A stretch of DNA of 64,000 nt from Hordeum vulgare subsp. vulgare (Eukaryota; Streptophyta; Magnoliopsida; Poales; Poaceae). The notes under the pieces are model-generated. The model was not told the origin of the DNA. It made no database searches and worked only from the letters and a program-made list of their open reading frames with translations. Shown here in pieces: positions 34,166 through 45,604 of this stretch. Position 1 is the first letter of the stretch. Every line of letters begins with the position of its first letter. The position numbers were made by a program, and so were the translations under genes. Where the stretch lies: contig NC_058519.1 of assembly GCF_904849725.1 (NCBI RefSeq), positions 181,339,703-181,403,702 of the forward strand. Reading direction: 5' to 3'.

Positions 34166-37100
34166 AGTAACTTATCAATTACACTTATAAGTGAATGGAC
34201 ACAACAGAGTAAAGACCCTCACCTGAAGTTGTATGGAAACAGTATGTGGTCATAGAAATTTTGATCTCTTAGAAACCTTAGAAGGTTTTCCTTCGTCTCC
34301 TTGGGATAATTAGTTAGCGTCGCTATATGTATTTTATCTGGATCAATAAACCCAATATTTAGGATGCTCTTACTTTTACACTCCAGAATCTTCATTCTGC
34401 ATAATAGTGTACAAGTTATATATAGACAATGAATTGAAATAACTAAACAAGTAATATGTAGAAAACGAATTGAAAAACTTACAGACAATAGCAACTCATA
34501 AGCGATTTGTCGAGGGCGTCGCCATTGTACATATGGAAGAGTTCATCAAAGTCGATATGGATTTCTTCGGAGCGGCCGTAGTACTCCTGTGGGACACTCA
34601 GCACGATCATCGTTCTCCCATTCTTTGATTCACTTAAGTACTATTTATGCAAGTAACGCATATTTGTTGGGAGATCATCTTTGCTGACCAAAGGCTCTCC
34701 CATGACAAACTGTGGCTTAGGGGCTACCATAGCCTTGGGTATCCTGTCGTCTTGGGAAGCCAGCAAATCTTCAATCGAGATACCACATTCATCCGCCAAC
34801 TCCTTTGCTTTTTCAAAAGCTTGCCCCTGCACCGGAGGGGGAACATTCTCGGTTAACACCTTGAGGGGTGGGATCGAGTGTTTGGCCTGTTGTCCAAGCT
34901 GAGGAACGTCTGATTTTTTCTTTCTTGTAGTTGAACTTGATTTGCTCCCACTTGCACTTGCACGTGACCTGCTCTTTTTCACTTCCTTCTGCAATGTGCG
35001 TGTATAGTCATCAGGCTTATAGTGTAAGTCATACTGTGATGGAGTGGTTATGAAGTCTTTTGCCCATGCTATGTTCTTCTCGGTGTATTTCGGGCGGGGC
35101 TCGGGTTCCTTCCTTTTCATCTGCGCATCATGTTGTTCCTTTGCTATCCTGGCGTTTTCCTCGGGGGTACGATCATAAGGTCTGATAGGAATATTAGCAT
35201 GAGGTACCTTTGGGAGGGGCAACAGTTTGCGCTTTGGGGAGCTCCGTCCCTTAGAAATCATCGACGAAGTGTTCTTGCTGGCACGCTTCCGCTTAGTATC
35301 ATGTGCGGGCGGCGGCGGAGACGAACGACCCAAGTACGGCGGCGGTGATCGAGATGGACTCGTGTTGTGCTGGCTGACGTCATGTGGAGGGCTTGGAGGT
35401 AATGGAGGTGTAGGTGACCTGCGACGACTCGGAGGTGGTGTTGTCCTTGGGGCCGAGCCTGGAAGCTTGATGTAGTTCTTGTCCCATAGGATGACTCCAG
35501 CTAGTACTTCTCCGAGTGTCCTCTCATCTTTGGGTCCAGCTATGTCGAGCTCCATATCATTAAACCCCGTCATGATTTCATCCACCCCGACTTTAGCAAA
35601 GCCAGCTGGAATCTCACGGCCATGCCAGCGTGCATCAGGGCTAGAAGGTAAAGCTTGTCCGACGGCCACCTTCATGGATATGTTCTTGAATTTCTGATGG
35701 AGTTCACATGATGTTGACTCCTTGATTCCATCCACGGGGTAGCCGGGACCGCCCTCTATCATTCTTCGTTCATCATCGGGCGGGGCCTCAGATTCAGCCA
35801 CGCTGCTTTTCCACTTAGATGGGGCGTCGGTAATATCAACTGCAGGATCTTCCTGGCGCGGTACTCCTCTAAGCTCATCAATCTGCTTCTGTTGCTCGTT
35901 AATCCTGGCAAGCAACTGGTTGAACTTGTCATTCTCCTCATCCTGCTGTCGCTTTTTTGCTCTCTCTCGACTTCTGTAAGTGTCTTGGTCTCTGGCAAAC
36001 CCAAGCCACCGCGGGTAAGAAGGACCGAAGCCTCGCGTTCGTCCTCCATGTTCGTCATTGCCGAGGACCAGTGTGAGCAAATCTTTATCTCTATCTGCAG
36101 TGAACTTTCTTTGTCCCTCCTTAATTTCTTTCACTATCCTTTTCCAATTCTCCTTGGGTATCCTAAGATTGTCATTGCAGATGAGGGCCCCTGTTGTTTC
36201 GTCGTACGACCCACCATGCGCAAGGAACCAATTTCTTGCTCTCAATTCCCACTCATCATGGAGTGGTTCACGTACGACGCCTTTATCTATCAGATCTTGC
36301 TCTTTCTTATCCCACTTTGGGATGGCAGTCTCATAGCCCCCTGGCCCCAGCTTGTGGTGATATTTCTTCTTGTCGGCATTTATCTTGTTCTTTTCTGATA
36401 ATGCCTGGGCATCTTCTGACTCCTTGTACTCTTGAAATGCCTTCCAGTGATTCGCTTGCTTGGCTAGATACCCCTCGAATACTGGCACTTTCTGTTTCTT
36501 TAGATAGTTTTTTCATAGCTTCTTCTTCCAGCTACGGAACAGTTCGGCCATCTTCTTCAGAGTCCACTGCTTGACTTTGGCCCTCAGTTTGTCTGCGGCG
36601 TCTTCATTCTCACATTCTGGTAGGTTGAAATGTGACATGAGATCATTCCAAAGATTATCTTTGTACCTTTCGGCGACATAGTCACTATCGGCTGCCCCTT
36701 TGCGCTTGTTCCACTCTCGAACGCTGATCGGGATGTGATCCCTAACGAGAACTCCGCATTGCTTCTTGAATGTGTCAGCAGCATTCTTAGGAACCTTGGG
36801 TTCGCCCGTAGGAAATATCACCTCAAATGTGTAATGCGTCCGTGCATCCAACTTTCTAGTCGGGCCTCGTTTCGTAGTTTTGCTCGATGTGGAGGCCTAA
36901 GAGGGAGAAATATTCGTCAAATGAATGTATATGTATACAATATAGAGCTATCTCCAATATTTTTCACATATTACAAGTGATTGTCGAACTTCATATGTAT
37001 ACCTCGCCGGACTTCTCCTCTTCACCGGCTTCTCCATCAGTGGAGCTATCACCTTCTCCGTGATTGGACCTATCTCCTGCCCCATCGGCTTCATCTTCGT

Positions 37101-37231
37101 GTCGCTCGACCTCCATTCCAACGTCCTGGTTTAGATATGACAACGGAGATTCAGCTGGTTCAACGTTGGGGCCGTCTTTGATTATATCTTCCAGAAGTTC
37201 TTCCTCTTCGAGGTTCCTCATATGTGGATCC
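33438..37231 (-). pseudogene. CACTA-2 TnpA-like protein with C-terminal Ulp1/C48 protease domain
   Basis: Exon 1 (37231 to about 37008) starts MDPHMRNLEEEELLEDI, an acidic region. Exon 2 (about 36897-34497) holds the transposase-like part (FPTGEPKVPKNAADTF, VREWNKRKGAADSDYV, then GGYETAIPKWDKKEQDL) and a long Pro/Ser/Lys-rich linker. Small exons follow: about 34399-34224 (IHIATLTNYP, ILFPYNF), about 34090-33987 (FHWILLDIQIDKGRVDAFDP), about 33890-33820 (VWNWFKCVTPGNFPEKL), about 33731-33630 (QQPRGMHLCGYYVC) and a last one ending at TGA 33438-33440. HW, the DxxDP block and LCGYYVC give the His, Asp and Cys of a C48 protease, with the oxyanion Gln in QQPRG. In-frame stops at 36513-36515 (TGA after KKKL) and 34641-34643 (TAG after RYLHK) break the gene. 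Such proteases act on ubiquitin-like tags; the substrate here is unknown. Confidence 0.85.
34105..34164. repeat. (TA)n(GT)n microsatellite
   Basis: TA repeats to 34120, then 22 GT units to 34164. It lies in an intron of the TnpA-Ulp1 gene, between the ILFPYNF and FHWILLD exons. Confidence 0.97.
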
Positions 37232-37513
37232 ATAGTTCTGCAAAAAACGGATTCTCTTAACCTTTGTACCAAAAACCAAAGTAGGAGTACTTTTCCAATT
37301 TGAGACTCCTAGATTTCTGCATAGTATTCAAAGTAGGAGTACTTTTCCAATTTGAGCATTCAATAAGCAAAACAAAATCATAAAATAAAGTAGTATTCAA
37401 ATTAGCATGCATTCAATTATAAGCTAATACATCATCACTTTTGTCCGTACATCGTCGAATATTATCACTAATACTCCTCGAATACTATCATACATATAGC
37501 ATCACTAATACAT

Positions 37514-37915
37514 CTAGAACCATAGCGCCCGACGGGTATCGGCGCGGGCGGTGGACACCCAAAGAGAAGGAATCATCACAGGATCATAGCTCCAGTGAGA
37601 TCCCCGAAGAACCTGCCAGGTATGCTCGAACCTGCCCTCCAACGCAACCATGTAGCGACGGACGTGCTCATCCTCCTCTCTGACACGGTGACGTACCACC
37701 TCCGCGGAGTCCGGAAGCCTCGACACCCTCACTGGCCCACGCGACCGCCACCAAACAAGGATCGGGTCAACGACGGGCTGGCTCCTCACCAACCTACGCC
37801 CCCCGGAAGGTAGCACCTCCCAATACCAGCCGGGCGGAGCCCAGTCCCGGACAGGGACCCTCTGATCAAGCATGTGTCCTCCGCCGAGTCGACGACCAGG
37901 ATGCGGGATAGGCAT
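37514..37915 (-). CDS. Hypothetical protein in CACTA-2, family not recognised
   Basis: An uninterrupted ORF of 133 codons starts at ATG 37913-37915 (MPIPHPGRRLGGGHMLD). It is rich in Trp and Arg (DWAPPGWYWEVLPSGGRR; VDPILVWWRSRGPVRV) and has a charged central helix (VRHRVREEDEHVRRYMVALE). Composition differs from the low-complexity frames around it, and the base composition is more GC-rich than its AT-rich flanks. It precedes the TnpA-Ulp1 gene on the same strand by about 280 bases. It could be an independent small gene or an upstream exon of that gene. No known domain is seen. Confidence 0.45.
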   Translation of the reverse strand: MPIPHPGRRLGGGHMLDQRVPVRDWAPPGWYWEVLPSGGRRLVRSQPVVDPILVWWRSRGPVRVSRLPDSAEVVRHRVREEDEHVRRYMVALEGRFEHTWQVLRGSHWSYDPVMIPSLWVSTARADTRRALWF

Positions 37916-38514
37916 CGTAAAATGAACTAAAAAAATAAACTAGTTCTATTAATTTTCTTGTTAAAAATAAACTATTAACACTTAAGCATATACAATAGCA
38001 AAATTAAACTATTAACACTTAAGCATATACAATAGCAAAATTAAGCAATAATCTAAGAAACACTATTAACACTTAAGCATATACACTATACAATAGCAAA
38101 ATTCCTCCTCTTCTTATTTTCATTTTTCTTCTCCTCCTCTTCTTTTCTTCTCTTCTCCTCCTCTTCTTTTCTTCTTTTCTTAGACATTATACACTATATA
38201 CACTATAGCAAAATTCCTCCTCTCCTTATACACTATACACTATATACACTATACACTTAAGCATATACACTTTTTCTTCTTTTCTTCTCCTCCTCTTCTT
38301 ATTTTCATTTTTCCTATTCTTATTTTCTTATTTTTGTTCATATTTCTTCTTCTTGTAACCCTAACATAATTCTAAATATTACTAACCCTAATAATCTAGC
38401 ACAAACCTAATAACAATAGGAATTAAATGACAAAAACATATTTTTCTTTTTCTTCTTTTCTTCTCCTTTTTCTTCCTTTGTTCTATATATACTGGCTGGA
38501 GTGTTGGGGAGGAG
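37916..38514. repeat. Short direct repeats and pyrimidine-rich stretches
   Basis: ACTATTAACACTTAAGC and TATACACTATA segments repeat between 37965 and 38270. TCTTCTCCTCC tracts lie at 38105-38180, 38275-38310 and 38440-38475. No gene is seen. Confidence 0.65.
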
Positions 38515-38539
38515 GGGGTGGGGGGCTTACGGGCCGAAG

Positions 38540-38800
38540 GTGTCGACGACGCGCGGCGAGGAGGACGGCGCGGAGGATGGCGCAACGGCGAGGAGCACGG
38601 TGCGACGACTAGGAGGACGGCGCGACGGCGAGGAGGACGGCGGCGGTGAGGAGGACGACGAGGAGGACGACGAGGAGGACGGCGCGGCGGCGAGGAGGAC
38701 GACGAGGAGGACGGCAAGGAGGACGGCACGACGGCGAGGAGGACGGCACGGCGGCGAGGAGGTCGGCCGGCGGCGGCGAGCAGGACGGCGGGCAACCTGA
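38540..38800. repeat. GAGGAC/GGCGAG trinucleotide-like minisatellite
   Basis: GGAGGACGGCGCGGCGGCGA-type units repeat for about 260 bases. Frames on both strands (Asp/Glu/Arg-rich or Pro/Arg/Ser-rich) are products of the repeat. The block would be in the 5' leader of the genes at 37915 and 37231. Confidence 0.85.
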
Positions 38801-38904
38801 TGGCGTCGGTTAGTTCGTCGCTTTGCTGCGCCGGGCAGGAGAACGAGAGGAAGAAGAAGAGAAATGGACGAATTGGGTTGGAAATTTTTGAAGTCCCCCT
38901 TATA

Positions 38905-39120
38905 TAGGTGGATCTATAGTCCCGATTCGTGGATCGAACCGGGACTAAAGACCCCCTTTAGTCGCGGGTAGAGCCACGACCCGGGACTAAAGGCCTCTTT
39001 TCGGGCAGACCAGGAGGCGGGAAGCAGGCGAGGGGCTTTAGTCCCGGGTCGTGGCTCCACCCGAGACAAAAGCCCCTCCTCGGCTGCACGATAAGTTTAG
39101 TCCCACCTCGCCAAGCGAGG
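38905..39120. repeat. Internal block of GGGACTAAAG foldback motifs in CACTA-2
   Basis: Four to five copies of CTTTAGTCCCGG-like and CCGGGACTAAAG-like motifs occur here, 6 kb from the nearest end. They resemble the terminal blocks at 32937-33145 and 45605-46020. They may mark the promoter region of the minus-strand genes or a former terminus. Confidence 0.75.
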
Positions 39121-39299
39121 GGGACAAACACTTGTTTATAAGCCCCGTCGCAGCTTGTGCATCGAGCTCCTCTCTAAAGCAGGCTTACGGGCCTAAACTT
39201 ACTGAAAATTGAAACTATATTGGAAATTGTGGAGAAAATTCAATCTGAATTCAAAGTGAATTCAGGTCGAATTTTGTCCATGATTTCTCATATAGTTTA

Positions 39300-40021
39300 A
39301 ATTTTTTTCTATTTTCAAAATTAATTATTTTGACTATCCAAACTATTAACTTATTTTTTTATTTTCAATTAAAAACTATGTTTATTAAAAATTCTTTTTG
39401 CATATTTGAGAATTTGACAAAACTATGATAATGAAAAGTGTTTGAAATTGAATAAATAATTCAAAACTATTTTCTATTTTCATAATTAAAAATTTTGACT
39501 ATCCAAACTATTATCTATTTTGTTATTTTCAATTAAAAACTATGTTTATTAAAAATTCTTTTTGCATATTTGAGAATTTGACAAAACTATGATAATGAAA
39601 AGTGTTTGAAATTGAATAAATAATTCAAAACTATTTTCTATTTTCATAATTAATAATTTTGACTATCCAAACTATTATCTATTTTGTTATTTTCAATTAA
39701 AAAGTATGTCTATTAAAAATTCTTTTTGCATATTTGAGAATTTGACAAAACTATGGTAATGAAAAGTGTTTCAAATTGAATAAATAATGCAAAACTATTT
39801 TTTATTTTCATAATTAATAATTTTGACTATCCAAACTATTATCTATTTTGTTATTTTCAATTAAAAACTATGTTTATTAAAAATTCTTTTTGCATATTTG
39901 AGAATTTGACAAATCTATGATAATGAAAAGTGTTTCAAATTGAATAAATAATGCAAAACTATTTTTTATTTTCATAATTAATAATTTTGACTATCCAAAC
40001 TATTATCTATTTTGTTATTTT
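39300..40021. repeat. 164-bp tandem repeat, about 4.3 copies
   Basis: GACTATCCAAACTATTA starts at 39332, 39497, 39661, 39825 and 39989, a spacing of 164-165. The units are about 80 percent A+T and highly similar. No ORF. Confidence 0.92.
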
Positions 40022-43000
40022 GACTTCATTTGGTATATTTCGTGCATTTACTTTTTTTTGAGCTAGTTGACCCTGAAATTGAAAAGCACTACATATGAAC
40101 TCTGAAAATGTTGAAAGTTGGCATGCTATCATCATTTCACCCATATAGCATGTGTTAAAAAGTTGAGAGGGCTACGACAAAAACTGGATGCAGTTCGTGT
40201 ACAAAACTGACAATCTCTCTCGAAGTAGCACGGTTTCGAACGAGAACTCATCTCTTACAAAGGGATTTCATTTTTTTGAACTTATTTGAACTCCATAATT
40301 TTTGTTTGTTCAAAATGCACCATTCAAAGGCACATCAGAAAATTTCAACAATTTCTGACTTCATTTGGTATATTTCGTGCATTTACTTATTTTTTTTGAG
40401 CTAGTTGACCCCGAAATTGAAAAGCACTACAAATGAAGTCTGAAAATGTTAAAATTTGGCATGCTATCATCATTTCACCCACATAGCATGTGTTAAAAAG
40501 TTGAGAGGGCTACGACAAAAACTGGATGCAGTTCGTGTACAAAACTGACAATCTCTCTCGAAGTAGCACGGTTTCGAACGAGAACTCATCTCTTACAAAG
40601 GGATTTCATTTTTTTTGAACTTATTTGAACTCCATACTTTTTGTTTGTTCAAAATGCACCATTCAAAGGCACATCACAAAATTTCGCCAATTTCTGACTT
40701 CATTTGGTATATTTCGTGCATTTACTTATTTGTTTTGAGCTAGTTGACCCTGAAATTGAAAAGCACTACAAATGAACTCTGAGAATGTTGAAAGTTGGCA
40801 TGCTATCATCATTTCACCCACATAGCATGTGTTAAAAAGTTGAGAGGGCTACCACAAAAACTGTATGCAGTTCGTGTACAAAACTGATAATCTCTCTCGA
40901 AGTAGCAGGGATTCGAACGAGAACTCATCTCTTACAAAGAGATTTCATTTTTTTGAACTTATTTGAACTCCATACTTTTTGTGTGTTCAAAATGCACCAT
41001 TCAAAGGCACATCACAAAATTTCAACAATTTCTGACTTCATTTGGTATATTTCGTGCATTTACTTATTTATTTTTTTGAGCTAGTTGACCTTGAAATTGA
41101 AAAGCACTACAAATGAACTCTGAAAATGTTGAAAGTTGGCATGCTATCATCATTTCACCCACATAGCATGTGTTCAAAAGTTGAGAGGGCTACGACAAAA
41201 ACTGGATGCAGTTCGGGTACAAAACTGAGAATCTCTCTCGAAGTAGCAGGGTTTCGAACGAGAACTCATCTCTTACAAAGGGATTTCATTTTTTTGAACT
41301 TATTTGAACTCCATACTTTTTTTGTGGTCAAAATGCACCATTCAAAGGCACATCACAAAATTTCAACAATTTCTGACTTCATTTGGTATATTTCGTGCAT
41401 TTACTTATTTTTTTGAGCTAGTTGACCCTGAAATTGAAAAGCACTACAAATGAACTCTGAAAATGTTGAAAGTTGGCATGCTATCATCATTTCACCCACA
41501 TAGCATGTGTTAAAAAGTTGAGAGGGCTACGACAAAAACTGGATGCAGTTTGTGTACAAAACTGATAATCTCTCTCGAAGTAGCAGGGTTTCGAACGAGA
41601 ACTCATCTCTTACAAAGGGATTTCATTTTTTTAACTTATTTGAACTCCATACTTTTTGTGTGTTCAAAATACACCATTAAAAGGCACATCACTAAATTTC
41701 AACAATTTCTGACTTCATTTGGTATATTTCGTGCATTTACTTATTTTTTTTGAGCTAGTTGACCCTGAAATTGAAAAGCACTACAAATGAACTCTGAAAA
41801 TGTTGAAAGTTGGCATGCTATCATCATTTCACCCACATAGCATGTGTTAAAAAGTTGAGAGGGCTACCACAAAAACTGGATGCAGTTCGTGTACAAAACT
41901 GACAATCTCTCTCGAAGTAGTAGGGTTTCGAACGAGAACTCATCTCTTACAAAGGGATTTCATTTTTTTTGAACTTATTTGAACTCAATACTTTTTGTGT
42001 GTTCAAAATGCACCATTCAAAGGCACATCACAAAATTTCAACAATTTCTGACTTCATTTGGTATATTTCGTGCATTTACTTATTTTTTTTTGAGCTAGTT
42101 GACCCTGAAATTGAAAAGCACTACAAATGAACTCTGAAAATGTTGAAAGTTGGGATGCTATCATCATTTCACCCACATAGCATGTGTTAAAAAGTTGAGA
42201 GGGCTACGACAAAAACTGGATGCAGTTCGTGTACAAAACTGATAATCTCTCTCGAAGTAGCAGGGTTTCGAACGAGAACTCATCTCTAACAAAGGGATTT
42301 CACTTTTTTGAACTTATTTGAACTCCATACTTTTTGTGTGTTCAAAATGCACCATTCAAAGGCACATCACAAAATTTCAACAATTTCTGACTTCATTTGG
42401 TATATTTCGTGCATTTACTTTTTTTTTTGAGCTACTTGACCCTGAAATTGAAAAGCACTACAAATGAACTCTGAAAATGTTGAAAGTTGGCATGCTATCA
42501 TCATTTCACCCACATAGCATGTGTTAAAAAGTTGAGAGGGCTACGACAAAAACTGGATGCAGTTCGTGTTCAAAACTGACAATCTCTCTCGAAGTAGCAG
42601 GGTTTCGAACGAGAACTCATCTCTTACAAAGGGATTTCATTTTTTTTGAACTTATTTGAACTCCATACTTTTTGTGTGTTCAAAATGCACCATTCAAAGG
42701 CACATCACAAAATTTCAACAATTTCTGACTTCATTTGGTATATTTCGTGCATTTACTTATTTGTTTTGAGCTAGTTGAACCTGAAATTGAAAAGCACTAC
42801 AAATGAACTCTGAAAATGTTGAAAGTTGGCATGCTATCATCATTTCACCCACATAGCATGTGTTAAAAAGTTGAGAGGGCTACGACAAAAACTGGATGCA
42901 GTTCGTGTACAAAACTGACAATCTCTCTCGAAGTAGCAGGGTTTCGAACGAGAACTCATCTCTTACAAAGGGATTTCATTTTTTTGAACTTATTTGAACT

Positions 43001-43388
43001 CCATACTTTTTGTGTGTTCAAAATGCACCATTCAAAGGCACATCACAAAATTTCAACAATTTCTGACTTCATTTGGTATATTTCGTGCATTTACTTATTT
43101 TTTCGAGCTAGTTGACCCTGAAATTGAAAAGCACTACAAATGAACTCTGAAAATGTTGAAAGTTGGCATGCTATCATCATTTCACCCACATAGCATGTGT
43201 TAAAAAGTTGAGAGGGCTACCACAAAAACTGGATGCAGTTCGTGTACAAAGCTGACAATCTCTCTCGAAGTAGCACGGTTTCGAACGAGAACTCATCTCT
43301 TACAAAGGGATTTCATTTTTTTTGTACTTATTTGAACTCGATACTTTTTGTGTGTTCAAAATGCACCATTCAAAGGCGCATCACAAAG
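40022..43388. repeat. 338-bp tandem repeat, 10 copies
   Basis: GACTTCATTTGGTATA starts at 40022, 40357, 40696, 41034, 41375, 41711, 42050, 42389, 42727 and 43065; spacings are 335-341. Units differ mainly in the length of a T run and by single bases. Each holds CATGCTAT and ATAGCATG about 15 bases apart, an 8-bp perfect stem. The last unit breaks off at about 43388. Short frames (for example SLEVAGFRTRTHLL) recur but shift with the T-run length and are not genes. Confidence 0.96.
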
Positions 43389-43906
43389 GGATTTCTTCTT
43401 CTCTCATATATGGTGGACACTAGCTCACCTGATTTTTGAACCGTCGATGATGGTCGCCACCCGTACTTCCCCTAGTGCATAACCAATATCTAGCACAAGG
43501 AGAAGAAGGAGAAGCGACCCCCACAACAAAAGTGGTTCCGCGGCACGCCACGTGGTTCCGCTGGACGCCACGTGGGACTAATGGTCTTTCATTTTTAAAT
43601 GATTGTTTTAATAAAAAACAGATCTGTTACAAAAGTGATTTCATTTTTTGAACTTATTTGAACTGAAGACTTTTTGTATATATATGTGGTCGCAATGCAT
43701 GATACCATGAAGTTAGAAAGGGCTAAACCATTCAAAAGTAGCAAATGAAGTTAGAAAGGGCTAAACCATTCAAATTTGGAAACTATAATGGCACAAACAG
43801 AAACTAGACATATATAAATTGGTCCAAGAAGTACATGATACTAGCCCAAACAGTACATAATAATAGCTACCATAGATATATATACAAGTGTTCGACGTTC
43901 AGAACA
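43389..43906. other. Non-coding stretch between the 338-bp array and the exonuclease gene
   Basis: It contains small duplications, such as GAAGTTAGAAAGGGCTAAACC at about 43710 and 43747. It probably includes the 3' untranslated region of the exonuclease gene. No coding sequence is seen. Confidence 0.55.
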
Positions 43907-45458
43907 CTACTCGTCTGAATCATCTAAATCAGAATGTCCACGTTCCTTGAGGTGACGCTGGCCATAGTTGACGACTCGAATCTTGCGGTACAACTCGTAT
44001 GAAACGTATGCATCTTTTGCTGCATACTCAATGTTGATATCATCAAGTGGGCCCTTCTCCCAAAGTTTGTGCTGATACTTTGGGAAACTGGTCTTCATAT
44101 CACCATATGACTCGTCGATCAAGGCAACTGCCATATGAGCCATCGAAGTCCTGTCATGTCGAAGCCTGAATATCGTTTGGAGATCAACGAGGCAACTAGC
44201 TGGTATCTAAATACCGAAGCTGTGCCTCGTCTTCAGCTTGTCGTTCCTTATGTCAACGGAAGCAAAAGTGATGCCGCTGCGAAGGAACTCCATGAGTTCT
44301 GGACAATGCTTGTCACTCCTGCAACAGAAACAAATTAAAATGGAACAAATGTTACATACTACTGCAATAAGGAAACATGTTTCACTACAACTAAAGAGAA
44401 ACTTATCTTTAGGATTCAAATAGAACATATGCAATGGAACCTAGAGAGATCACTATAGCTATCCAATGGAACATAGAGAGATCACTAGCTATATGCAATT
44501 TTCATGACTATGACATATCACATTGCTATCCAATGGAACCTAGAGAGATCACTAGCTATATTCAATTTTCAAAACCTTGGATCAAAGAACACCGGATAAA
44601 ATTGTATCACTACAAAAATGATTTCAATGGAACATATTGAACCAATCAGATTTTTCAGATTATGGAACACTATTCCAATCAGATTGTGTTCCCTTCAACT
44701 AATCAAAATTGTTTCACTACAACTATTTGAAGCGAACCAACTATGATTCCAATGGAACATATTAAACACTAGTTCATTCTAATACGATTTTTCAGATTAT
44801 GAAACACTATTCCAATCAGATTGTGTTCCCCTTCAACTAATCAAAATTGTTTCACTACAACTATTTGAAGGGAACCAACTATGACTCCAATGTAACATAT
44901 TAAACACTAGTTGATTCTAATAAGATTTTTCAGATTATGGAACACTATTCCAATTAGATTGTGCTCCCCTTCAAGTAATCAAAATTGTTTCACTACAACT
45001 ATTTGAAGGGAACCAACTATGATTCCAATGGAACATATTAAACACTAGTTGATTATAATACGATTTTTCAGATTATGGAACACTATTCCAATTAGATTGT
45101 GCTCCCCTTCAACTAATCAAAATTGTTTCACTACAACTATTTGAAGGGAACCAACTATGATTGAAACAAATAAACTTACAATGTCATTATCTTGGATCAA
45201 AGAAAGCCTCAAAACTTAATTTGCCCATTGGAAGATCAAGACATGGCTTGCGAAGCATATTTGGATGACGACAACACCGCGTTGATCGGCCGTATACTCC
45301 AGATCAAGCCCGAATAACTTCTCATGATCCGCTGCGTGGTCAAACCATCGTTCCTTCAACTGTTGAAGAAAAAACGGCACCTCCCTGCTCAGGTTCGTGT
45401 ACACGACACGGAGCTTGGTCGTGCCATGTGCGAGCACCTCACGAAAGATAGTTGGCAT
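43907..45458 (-). pseudogene. DEDDy 3'-5' exonuclease (WRN-exonuclease/RNase D-like) carried by CACTA-2
   Basis: Exon 1 starts at ATG 45456-45458 (MPTIFREVLAHGTTKLRVVY) and contains the Exo I motif LFGLDLEYTADQRG with its Asp-x-Glu pair. It runs to about 45219 (VLIFQW). Exon 2 (about 44322-43907), after a TTGCAG acceptor, holds the region with the second Asp (ITFASVDIRNDKLKTRHSF) and the Exo III motif YAAKDAYVSYELYRKI, in which Tyr is four residues before Asp, as in DEDDy enzymes. It ends with an acidic tail. The total is about 218 residues, the size of a bare exonuclease domain. An in-frame TAG lies at about 44207-44209. The exon 1 donor is not a clear GT (GC at best). The enzyme class removes nucleotides from 3' ends of DNA or RNA. 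What use it would be to the transposon is unknown. Confidence 0.82.
44600..45165. repeat. 138-bp tandem repeat, about 4 copies, in the exonuclease intron
   Basis: CAGATTATG starts at 44656, 44793, 44931 and 45069 (spacing 137-138). The units share AATTGTTTCACTACAACTAT and CCAATGGAACATATT. A different small repeat, CCTAGAGAGATCACTAGC, precedes it at 44440-44555. Confidence 0.92.
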
Positions 45459-45604
45459 GGTGGAAGAAGAGAAGGGAAGAAGAGAGGAGAAGAACAGAGG
45501 AGAAGAACAGAGAGGGCGACGCGAGAGAGAAGAAGAACAGAGAAATGGCGAATGTACGCTTCGGTTAGTGCTTTTCATCGCCCGAAACGACGCGGGATGC
45601 AAAC

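Noticed and set aside
38388..38800. Pro/Arg-rich and Asp/Glu/Arg-rich ORFs
   Set aside because: Product of the GAGGAC/GGCGAG trinucleotide-like repeat.
40022..43388. CRISPR array
   Set aside because: The regular repeats are 338-bp tandem units without spacers, in plant DNA inside a transposon.
40022..43439. Recurrent short ORFs in the 338-bp units (SLEVAGFRTRTHLL)
   Set aside because: The frame depends on the variable T run, so no protein is conserved.
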